Shown here: positions 1-5,196 of the stretch, one piece after another
How positions within the stretch are numbered: position 1 is the stretch's first letter
Layout: each line of letters starts with the position of its first letter
Assembly: GCA_003818675.1 (NCBI GenBank)
Contig: RPPD01000164.1
Coordinates: 1-5,791, forward strand
Reading direction: 5' to 3'
From: Spirochaetaceae bacterium
Lineage (GTDB): Bacteria > Spirochaetota > Spirochaetia > SZUA-6 > RPPD01
Length of the DNA stretch: 5,791 bases
The notes under the pieces: model-generated
Databases searched by the model: none
Seen by the model: only the letters and a program-made list of their open reading frames with translations
Told to the model about the DNA's origin: nothing
Translations under genes and position numbers: made by a program

Positions 1-1
1 A

Positions 2-655
2 GGCTCCTTTAACCAGATTGCTGAAATAAAGGGGAAAAGCACATGTGCATCCCCCCTTGTCTCCGAGCTGGCCAAGGTGTCCTGTGCCTATTATTCCATG
101 CGCGTCAGCCGTGAATATGAAGAGACCTACTGGGATACTGATTCCAACGGTCACCGCGTGCAAAAAACCAGACGTGGTTCCGATACAGTTGCGCAGAATA
201 CCAGATTTGTCCCGTTTTATATTGAAGACGCAACCGGGAAGATGAGGGTCAACCCTGATGGAGCCACCTTTGTCACTGAGAAAGCTTTCTCGCATTTCGA
301 ACCCGGAGAAGTCCACGGCCCATCCTTGAGTTTTGGCGGCCTGACAATAGCGCTCAGCAACACACTTTTGGGTGGTGCTTCCACCCGCACATTGGGCTAC
401 AGATACGAGGAAGATGTAATTCCTCTTGAAAAAAACCTCTATGTTATGGGTGAGGCCTCGGACTCTCAGGGAGAACTCGCCATCCAGAAACCGTCTGATA
501 AAAAGAACAGATTTTTAATCAGCGTAAAAAGCGAGGAAGAACTTATCCGTTCCAGTACATCCACCATGACTGGACTGCTCGTTGGTTCCCTGATTTCGGG
601 TGCTGCGGGAATAACCGTCATTGTATTAACGCTGTTGAATATATTTGATTTCTGA
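2..655 (+). CDS. GIDE/BAM-domain membrane protein (MUL1-like, no RING seen), 5' truncated
   Basis: The reading frame is open from the first bases of the window, so the N-terminus is missing; 217 residues are visible. A GTG at 77 falls in the middle of conserved sequence and is not the start. The fragment resembles the GIDE/BAM domain of bacterial proteins related to the membrane part of eukaryotic MUL1/MAPL. The supporting features, in order, are a G-x-I-x-G-K segment, 'PLVSELAKVSCAYYSMRV', 'PFYIEDATGKMRVNP', 'GYRYEEDVIPLEKNLYVMGEA' and 'FLISVKSEEELI'. A hydrophobic Gly-rich segment at about visible residues 191-214 is a likely C-terminal transmembrane helix, matching the usual two-helix layout with the domain between; the first helix would lie upstream of the window. 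No RING finger follows: the protein ends three residues after this helix. The biochemical function in bacteria is unknown to me. Such genes often sit beside lemA, which cannot be checked here. Family assignment is by pattern recognition, fairly confident. Confidence 0.72.
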   Translation, partial: GSFNQIAEIKGKSTCASPLVSELAKVSCAYYSMRVSREYEETYWDTDSNGHRVQKTRRGSDTVAQNTRFVPFYIEDATGKMRVNPDGATFVTEKAFSHFEPGEVHGPSLSFGGLTIALSNTLLGGASTRTLGYRYEEDVIPLEKNLYVMGEASDSQGELAIQKPSDKKNRFLISVKSEEELIRSSTSTMTGLLVGSLISGAAGITVIVLTLLNIFDF

Positions 656-704
656 CAAACATCTATATCAAGGGCATACTTTGAACATCAGCCATGGTTA
701 ATTA

Positions 705-733
705 TTGACAGCCTCGATCATTTTGATGATATT
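705..733 (+). promoter_or_regulatory. Putative sigma-70 promoter of the substrate-binding protein gene
   Basis: A perfect -35 TTGACA lies at 705-710, followed by a 17-bp spacer and a weaker -10 GATATT at 728-733. The expected transcription start is near 740, leaving a short leader of about 15 nt that still contains the SD. The -10 match is only moderate, so this is a prediction. Confidence 0.45.
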
Positions 734-754
734 TACACGATATGGAGGATCTGG

Positions 755-2338
755 GTGCGGGTTGTTAGATCGGTTTTATTAATTGTTCTTGCAGCAGTAT
801 GTCTGTTGCCGCTCTCCTCGGAACCAGACCGCAGACTGCCTGAAAAACTGTTTGTAATTGGAATTGGTGAGCAGGAACTGAGCTTTAATCCTGTTCTTGC
901 CCATACAAGCACAGAAATTCAGGTGCTCACCATCATGTACGAAAGCCTTTTATCAAATCATCCCTTCACACTTGAACCCGTGCCTGGCACCGCATTCAAA
1001 TGGGACATGTCCGATGACAATCTTGTCTATACCTTTTATCTTCGTGACAATGCCTATTATTCCAACGGAGATCCCGTGAAGGCGGAGGATTTCAGGCGCA
1101 CCTTCATCTATAATCTTGATCCTGCTTCAAATGCCGCATACTCGGTATACCTGGACGTTATAAAGGGCGCCAAGGACTTCAGGGAAGGCAAGAGCAAGGA
1201 TCCTGCCAGTGTGGGAATCCGCGCTGTATCAGATAAGGTCCTGGAAATCACTTTGGCCAAACCCGCCAGCCATTTCCTGAAACTGCTCTGTCTCCTGAAT
1301 TTTGCACCCATTCACTCGTCATATAATGGAAAAAAGAACTGGGATACCGAATCAACCCTTATTACCAATGGTCCCTTCATGATTCAGGAGCGCAAACCAG
1401 ACCAGATACTCTTCGTAAAAAACAAGCACTACTGGGATGCAGATCAGGTAAAAATGGACGGAATACTCCTGCGCTTTTTTAAAGACGATAAGGAACTGGC
1501 CGGCGAGGTCAATGCTGGAAAAATACACTGGACCAACCTGAATTACTGCGACTATCAGACGCTTGATGCAGCATCAAAAGAAAAAATCGTTCCCAATTCA
1601 ATGTTTGCAACGAGTTTTCTTTTTTTTGTATGCAAGGAAAAACCGTGGAATGATCCCAGGGTACGGAAGGGTATAGCCATGCTTTTTCCCTGGAAGGAAC
1701 TGCGTTCACAGGAATTCTCCCTGTATCCCACAACCAAGCTTGTTCCGGAAATACCCAAATACCCGGAGGTAAAGGGCATTTCCCAGAACAAAGCAGAGGC
1801 TTTAAAGCTCCTTGAGGAAGCGGGATTCCCCAAGGGAGCAGGACTTCCGCCAATCACCATTCTGATAACCAAGGGTGGAACCTTTTATGCGGATAAAATC
1901 GCGGCAGCCTTGAAAGAGGCCATCGGCATTGAAGTAAAATACAAGGAAATCGAATCACGTGATTATTTCAATGAACTGCACAAACACGAATACACCCTAA
2001 GCTCATATACCTGGATCGGCGACTTCGCAGATCCGCTCGCTTTTCTGCAGATGTGGACCTCCTACAGCAACTTGAATGAGGCGCTTTATTCAAGTACCGC
2101 CTACGATAAGCTCATTGAAGAATCCCTGGCAGCCACAGGGCTTGACCGCTACAAGAAGCTGGCAGAAGCAGAAGAGCTTCTGCTGCAGGAAGCGACCATT
2201 CTGCCAATTGACCATATAGCGGCCTTCAATATCATAGAATATGACATCATTGGCGGTTGGTTCCCGAATCCCCTGGATTTTCATCCCATGAAATACATCG
2301 AGTTTAAGGATTCCAGGATGAATCGCTGGATAGTCTGA
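755..2338 (+). CDS. Family 5 (OppA/DppA-type) extracellular substrate-binding protein
   Basis: This 527-residue protein is a solute-binding component of a peptide-type ABC transporter, acting outside the inner membrane. Family 5 hallmarks are 'SFNPVLAHTSTEIQVLTIMYESLL' near residue 42, then the signature-like stretch 'DDNLVYTFYLRDNAYYSNGDPVKAEDF' near 88-114, 'TNGPFMI' and the typical 'KNKHYWDADQVKMDGI', and a C-terminal lobe with 'DFADPLAFLQMW'. Length matches the family. The start is GTG, set by GGAGGA at 744-749, six bases upstream; an ATG at 742 is in another frame and stops quickly. Residues 1-22 form a Sec signal peptide (R2, R5, hydrophobic core 7-18). Cleavage after 'PLSS' is plausible. 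Cys16 in 'LAAVC' could be a poor lipobox, with Val at -1. No permease or ATPase gene is adjacent, so it is an orphan here and its ligand cannot be inferred; peptides are the default guess. Confidence 0.93.
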   Translation: MRVVRSVLLIVLAAVCLLPLSSEPDRRLPEKLFVIGIGEQELSFNPVLAHTSTEIQVLTIMYESLLSNHPFTLEPVPGTAFKWDMSDDNLVYTFYLRDNAYYSNGDPVKAEDFRRTFIYNLDPASNAAYSVYLDVIKGAKDFREGKSKDPASVGIRAVSDKVLEITLAKPASHFLKLLCLLNFAPIHSSYNGKKNWDTESTLITNGPFMIQERKPDQILFVKNKHYWDADQVKMDGILLRFFKDDKELAGEVNAGKIHWTNLNYCDYQTLDAASKEKIVPNSMFATSFLFFVCKEKPWNDPRVRKGIAMLFPWKELRSQEFSLYPTTKLVPEIPKYPEVKGISQNKAEALKLLEEAGFPKGAGLPPITILITKGGTFYADKIAAALKEAIGIEVKYKEIESRDYFNELHKHEYTLSSYTWIGDFADPLAFLQMWTSYSNLNEALYSSTAYDKLIEESLAATGLDRYKKLAEAEELLLQEATILPIDHIAAFNIIEYDIIGGWFPNPLDFHPMKYIEFKDSRMNRWIV

Positions 2339-2379
2339 AGCTGAAATAAAAATTAACATGGGACACGCACACTAATATT

Positions 2380-2408
2380 TTGACTCATTTTGTTTTTTCG
2401 TGTATATT
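2380..2408 (+). promoter_or_regulatory. Strong sigma-70-type promoter for the carD-ispD-ispF unit
   Basis: TTGACT (2380-2385), a 17-bp spacer and TATATT (2403-2408) form a near-consensus promoter. Transcription would begin at about 2414-2417, on or within a few bases of the ATG of the next gene at 2417. The surrounding DNA is AT-rich, as expected for a promoter. Confidence 0.7.
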
Positions 2409-2416
2409 GAATAACT

Positions 2417-3085
2417 ATGAAAAAGAAACCTGTAAAAAAAGCTCTTGTAAAGCCAGCTTCAAAGCCAAAGAAACCTGTAAAAAAGAACACACAAGCAAAA
2501 CCCGTTCATAAAAAACCCGTTAAACCTGCCAAACCTGTTTCCAAAAAGCATGGAAAATCCGCTGGAAAATCTTCAAAGCGCAAGATCTCCTTCAGGAATC
2601 TCAAATACAAGCTCAACCAGAAAATAGTATATCCGCTCCATGGCGTAGGGCAGGTGACCTCAATAGAGGAGCGCACATTTCAGGATAAAAAAATCCTGTA
2701 TTATGTCATTTACCTTGATGTGCCTGACATGACTGTCTGGATGCCCGTAAATGAGGCCGATGAGCGGGGAATCCGCGCCATTGTCAGCAAAAATGAGGCG
2801 CAGAAAGCTCTCAATGTTATAGCCAAAGAATGTCCGCCAATTTCCGCTGACTGGAAAATGCGTTATCAGATGAACCTTGATCTCCTGAAAAAAGGGAGTG
2901 TAATTGATATCGCAAAAGTAGTCCGCTCACTCTACAACAGAAGCAAGATCAAGGAACTCCCGATCCTTGAAAGAAAACTCTTTGATAATGCGCTGAAACT
3001 GCTCATTGACGAAGTCTCCTATTCCATGGAAAAGGAAAAGGACCAGGTGGAAGCGCTCATCTACAAGAGGATGGATGAGGAGTGA
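2417..3085 (+). CDS. carD: CarD/CdnL-family RNA polymerase-binding regulator with lysine-rich N-terminal tail
   Basis: The 222-residue protein has two parts. Residues 1-56 are a basic tail (22 Lys, 1 Arg, no acidic residues) with three KKPVK repeats (3-7, 18-22, 32-36), like histone H1 tails. From about residue 64 a CarD/CdnL domain begins: 'YPLHGVGQVTSIEER' and 'YYVIYLDVPDMTVWMPVNEADERGIR' form the Tudor-like RNA-polymerase-interacting part. It is followed by a helical part with Trp146 in 'DWKMRYQMNLDLLKKGS', where the family has its promoter-contacting tryptophan, then 'DIAKVVRSLYNRS'. Family members bind the RNA polymerase beta subunit and stabilise open complexes. Usual length is about 160, so the tail explains the excess. 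The ATG is forced: an in-frame TGA lies at 2408-2410, and no ATG, GTG or TTG occurs before the domain. No SD is present. It heads a unit with ispD, overlapping it by 4 nt. Family assignment is confident; the role of the tail is inference. Confidence 0.92.
   Translation: MKKKPVKKALVKPASKPKKPVKKNTQAKPVHKKPVKPAKPVSKKHGKSAGKSSKRKISFRNLKYKLNQKIVYPLHGVGQVTSIEERTFQDKKILYYVIYLDVPDMTVWMPVNEADERGIRAIVSKNEAQKALNVIAKECPPISADWKMRYQMNLDLLKKGSVIDIAKVVRSLYNRSKIKELPILERKLFDNALKLLIDEVSYSMEKEKDQVEALIYKRMDEE
2422..2484 (+). repeat. 18-bp direct repeat encoding KKPVKK in the CarD tail
   Basis: The sequence AAAGAAACCTGTAAAAAA occurs identically at 2422-2439 and 2467-2484, exactly 45 bp (15 codons) apart and in frame. 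A diverged third copy follows near 2510-2524. This suggests that the basic tail grew by in-frame duplication. The first copy runs into an A7 tract (2434-2440). Confidence 0.85.
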
Positions 3086-3804
3086 TTCGGACGGGTAGCC
3101 ATGAGGCATGCCAGGCGAATGGCCCGGCAGCTATTCGGGCCGCAGTCTGCATTACTGCAGCAGGTTCAAGCACCCGAATGGGATCAGTGGGAAAAAAGGA
3201 GTATCAGTCCATAAACGGGATTCCCGTAATAATAAAAAGCATCCAGGCTTTTCTTCAGACAGACCTTTTCCAGTCCATCATAATCACAGTCCCAACAGGT
3301 CACTGCTCCCGGGTCTTATCGCTTGTCCAGTCCAATATATCCGCAACCGGGGTACAAATCGATATTATTGAGGGCAGTTCCACCAGGCAGGAGTCTGTAT
3401 TCAAGGCACTTTGCGCGCTTGAACAGGCAAGACCGGAAATCGTCCTAATACATGATGCAGCAAGACCATGGATTTCTCCACAACTCATCCAGACGGTATT
3501 TAGCGCAACAGAGACACATGAAGCATGCATACCAGTCGTGGAAATTGCCGATGCCCCAAAGCAGATAACCCAGGACGGAATAATTGAAAAGCATATACCC
3601 AAACACAGCCTGAAGGGTGCTCAGACACCGCAGGGATTCAGGTTCGATATGATTCTGGAGGCTCACAGGACAGCCAAATCCATGCATTCCACTTGTGCAG
3701 ATGATGCAGAGGTACTATCTCTTTTAGGAAAAAAGGTCTTTTCCATTCCAGGGGAACCATCAAACCGTAAAATTACATATCCCCACGACCTGGAGGGCAT
3801 ATGA
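3082..3804 (+). CDS. ispD: 2-C-methyl-D-erythritol 4-phosphate cytidylyltransferase
   Basis: IspD transfers CMP from CTP to 2-C-methyl-D-erythritol 4-phosphate, the third step of the MEP isoprenoid pathway, in the cytoplasm. The 240-residue protein has the nucleotide-binding loop 'ITAAGSSTRMG' (24-34) with Arg32, and Lys39 in 'GKKEY' (most homologues have PKQY). It also has 'IHDAARPW' with Asp125 and Arg128, 'QTPQGFRFD', 'DDAEV' and 'NRKITYPHDL' with Lys230. These match Arg20, Lys27, Asp106, Arg109 and Lys213 of the E. coli enzyme. The GTG start overlaps the carD stop as GTGA. It is the only ATG/GTG/TTG between an upstream in-frame TGA (3076-3078) and the nucleotide loop, so the N-terminus is about 20 residues longer than typical. 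A possible SD, AAGAGG, ends 11 nt upstream; ribosomes finishing carD probably re-initiate here. The gene overlaps ispF by 4 nt. Confidence 0.95.
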   Translation: MIRTGSHEACQANGPAAIRAAVCITAAGSSTRMGSVGKKEYQSINGIPVIIKSIQAFLQTDLFQSIIITVPTGHCSRVLSLVQSNISATGVQIDIIEGSSTRQESVFKALCALEQARPEIVLIHDAARPWISPQLIQTVFSATETHEACIPVVEIADAPKQITQDGIIEKHIPKHSLKGAQTPQGFRFDMILEAHRTAKSMHSTCADDAEVLSLLGKKVFSIPGEPSNRKITYPHDLEGI

Positions 3805-4280
3805 GAATCGGCCAGGGATATGATATACACAGGCTTGTGGAAAACCGGGCTTTGGTCCTGGGTGGTGCTGTCATCCCGCATAACAAGGGCGAGCATGGAC
3901 ATTCAGACGGTGATGTGCTCATTCATGCTGTAATAGATGCGCTGTTGGGTGCAGCAGCACTTGGGGATATCGGGACCCATTTCCCGCCATCTGATCCAGC
4001 ATTTAAAAATATTAAAAGCACAATCCTCCTTGAAAAAACCATGCAGCTTATTAGAGAAGCAGGATATACAGTTGCAAATATAGACACAACCATCATTCTG
4101 GAAACCCCTGTTTTAAAGCCCCATATCCCCGTTATCAGAACAACAATAGCCAAATTCATGGATTTGCCGGAAAAACTTGTTTCGGTTAAAGCAAAAACAA
4201 AAGAAGGGTTGGACAGCACAGGAACTGGCAATGCTGTTGAGGCTCATGCTGTTGTGCTTCTTGAAGAAGCAGTTATTTAG
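3801..4280 (+). CDS. ispF: 2-C-methyl-D-erythritol 2,4-cyclodiphosphate synthase
   Basis: IspF cyclises CDP-methylerythritol 2-phosphate to methylerythritol cyclodiphosphate, releasing CMP. It is normally a metal-dependent homotrimer in the cytoplasm. The 159 residues match the family length. Zinc ligands Asp8, His10 ('GQGYDIHRL') and His42 fall exactly at the E. coli positions. 'GHSDGDVLIHAVIDALLGAAALGDIGTHFP' is the core signature, and Thr133 and Glu135 in 'KAKTKEG' are also kept. The residues aligning with Arg142 and Glu144 of E. coli IspF are Thr and Asn here. The ATG overlaps the ispD stop (ATGA), with GGAGG at 3792-3796. IspD makes the precursor of its substrate one kinase step earlier (IspE, not in the window). 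In several bacteria the two proteins are fused; here they are separate but coupled. Confidence 0.96.
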   Translation: MRIGQGYDIHRLVENRALVLGGAVIPHNKGEHGHSDGDVLIHAVIDALLGAAALGDIGTHFPPSDPAFKNIKSTILLEKTMQLIREAGYTVANIDTTIILETPVLKPHIPVIRTTIAKFMDLPEKLVSVKAKTKEGLDSTGTGNAVEAHAVVLLEEAVI

Positions 4281-4286
4281 TTACCT

Positions 4287-4302
4287 GTATTATTTATAAT
4301 AC
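4287..4302 (+). repeat. AT-rich inverted repeat after ispF
   Basis: GTATTAT and ATAATAC are perfect 7-bp arms around a TT centre, seven bases after the ispF stop. The right arm includes a TATAAT hexamer (4295-4300). The stem is nearly all A/T and has no following run of T, so it is a poor terminator. It may be a weak operator-like site, or chance in AT-rich DNA. Confidence 0.4.
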
Positions 4303-4330
4303 AATACTATTTTCTGTCCTCTTTAAGCTC

Positions 4331-4359
4331 TTGTCAGCAAAACAAAAAACAAGTATATT
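4331..4359 (+). promoter_or_regulatory. Sigma-70-type promoter for the transglycosylase gene
   Basis: TTGTCA (4331-4336), a 17-bp spacer and TATATT (4354-4359) form a good promoter with the same -10 hexamer as the carD promoter. The predicted transcription start is near 4366. That is upstream of the signal-peptide coding region and of the SD-like AGGGGG at 4389-4394, so transcription independent of ispF is likely. Confidence 0.65.
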
Positions 4360-4388
4360 CAATCCTCAAAATTGGCGTAAGCAAAATT

Positions 4389-4394
4389 AGGGGG
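4389..4394 (+). promoter_or_regulatory. SD-like AGGGGG placed before an ATC codon
   Basis: AGGGGG is the only clear purine-rich SD candidate in the predicted leader of the transglycosylase gene. It is followed by six T and then ATC (4401-4403), a normal SD-to-start distance. It therefore points to 4401 as the start even though ATC is not a standard start codon. A second SD-like AGGGAG (4476-4481) lies only three bases before GTG 4485. Confidence 0.5.
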
Positions 4395-4400
4395 TTTTTT

Positions 4401-5066
4401 ATCCAGAGACTTGTATTTTTACTGCTTGCACCCATACTCATTACTTGTACACACTTTGCACTCTCAGGGGAAAACAGGGAGTTTGTGCGGGAATTTACGC
4501 AAAAGCCAACCCGCATAGAAGAGATTAAACCTGTTGGAGTCATTCTTGAGGAACGTGCAGTTTCAAGCCCTGATTCCGGACTCGCTCTTTACAGGAATGA
4601 ACTCACCTGCGACATAGTAATACAGTACTTCAACAGTATTACACATTCAGAGGAAATCACGCGAGTGATCTGTGAGAAAGCAGACAAGTATTCCGTACCT
4701 CTCACTCTGGCATTTGCGCTTGTTGGTGTTGAGAGCCGTTTTAATATCGAGGCTGTCAATAAAAACACAGAATCCGAGGATCGCGGTCTCTTCCAGTTGA
4801 ACAATCTGGCCTGGCCGGAACTCACTGACACAGATTTCTTTTCTTTGGACAGGAATGCAGACCATGGGATGAAGTATCTCAGTTATTGCCTCAACCGGGG
4901 TGAAAACGAGGTGGTTGCGCTCGCCATGTATAATGCAGGGGAGGGCAGGGTTTCCATCGACGGCACGCCTGTCTCAACGTTAAACTACATACACAAAATA
5001 CTCTCATACCGGGATGAACTTGATAAAGATTTCAGAAGTTCTGTTATGAATGCGCTTTCAACATGA
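4401..5066 (+). CDS. Exported lytic transglycosylase (SLT family), start codon uncertain (ATC?)
   Basis: The C-terminal two thirds is a lysozyme-like SLT domain that would cleave peptidoglycan glycan strands: 'AFALVGVESRFN' with the catalytic Glu (codon 4731-4733, residue 111 from this start), 'RGLFQLNNLAW' (GLMQ-type motif) and 'ALAMYNAGEGRV' (AYNAG motif). From ATC 4401 the protein has 221 residues and begins with a good Sec signal: QR, then 'LVFLLLAPILITCTHFALS'. This allows cleavage after ALS, or lipidation at Cys16 in the weak lipobox 'LITC'. The frame is open back to the ispF stop but holds no ATG, GTG or TTG before GTG 4485. Starting at 4485 would give 193 residues with no export signal, which does not suit a peptidoglycan enzyme. 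ATC 4401 is chosen from SD spacing and the signal peptide. A G-to-C change or base-calling error at an original ATG would explain it equally well. It has its own promoter and faces tRNA-Leu. Confidence 0.8.
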   Translation: MQRLVFLLLAPILITCTHFALSGENREFVREFTQKPTRIEEIKPVGVILEERAVSSPDSGLALYRNELTCDIVIQYFNSITHSEEITRVICEKADKYSVPLTLAFALVGVESRFNIEAVNKNTESEDRGLFQLNNLAWPELTDTDFFSLDRNADHGMKYLSYCLNRGENEVVALAMYNAGEGRVSIDGTPVSTLNYIHKILSYRDELDKDFRSSVMNALST

Positions 5067-5098
5067 TTGTGTAAATTGCAATAATTTAGTATGGAATT

Positions 5099-5183
5099 TG
5101 CCCAGAGGGGGACTCGAACCCCCACGTCCTCGCGGAGACTAGGTCCTGAACCTAGCGTGTCTACCAAATTTCACCATCTGGGC
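5099..5183 (-). tRNA. tRNA-Leu, anticodon CAG
   Basis: On the minus strand the acceptor arms GCCCAGA (5183-5177) and TCTGGGC (5106-5100) pair perfectly. The anticodon stem CTAGG/CCTAG encloses the loop TTCAGGA, giving anticodon CAG (5148-5146), which reads CUG leucine codons. The T arm is GGGGG-TTCGAGT-CCCCC. A long variable arm (5138-5124, with TCC/GGA pairing) makes it class II, as expected for Leu. Discriminator base 73 is A, the leucine identity base. CCA is not encoded: the next bases are AAT. Position 37 is G. It lies 13 nt downstream of rlmN on the same strand and is probably read from upstream of it. Confidence 0.97.
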
Positions 5184-5196
5184 GGTAGAAAAAGAT

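Noticed and set aside
77..79. GTG as the start of the first gene.
   Set aside because: Conserved GIDE-domain sequence continues in frame upstream to the window edge, so the codon is internal.
1509..1872. Long minus-strand open frames (about 105-114 codons) opposite the binding-protein gene.
   Set aside because: They lie entirely antisense to a well-supported family 5 gene, show no recognisable domain and have no independent support; shadows of the real gene.
2434..2440. A7 tract at the start of carD considered as a programmed slippage or phase-variation site.
   Set aside because: Lysine-rich coding in AT-rich DNA produces such runs by default, and no alternative product frame is apparent.
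4287..4302. Palindrome after ispF considered as an intrinsic terminator, and its TATAAT as a -10 element.
   Set aside because: The stem is nearly all A/T and no T tract follows. The -35 position, 17 bp upstream of TATAAT, reads GTTATT, a poor match. It is kept only as an inverted repeat.
4485..4487. GTG as the start of the transglycosylase.
   Set aside because: It would drop a clear signal peptide encoded in the same open frame, and its SD-like AGGGAG is only three bases away. Kept as the alternative start.
5072..5088. Small inverted repeat TAAATT-GCAAT-AATTTA between the transglycosylase and tRNA-Leu, considered as a terminator.
   Set aside because: The stem is six A/T pairs only and has no T run after it; too weak to call.
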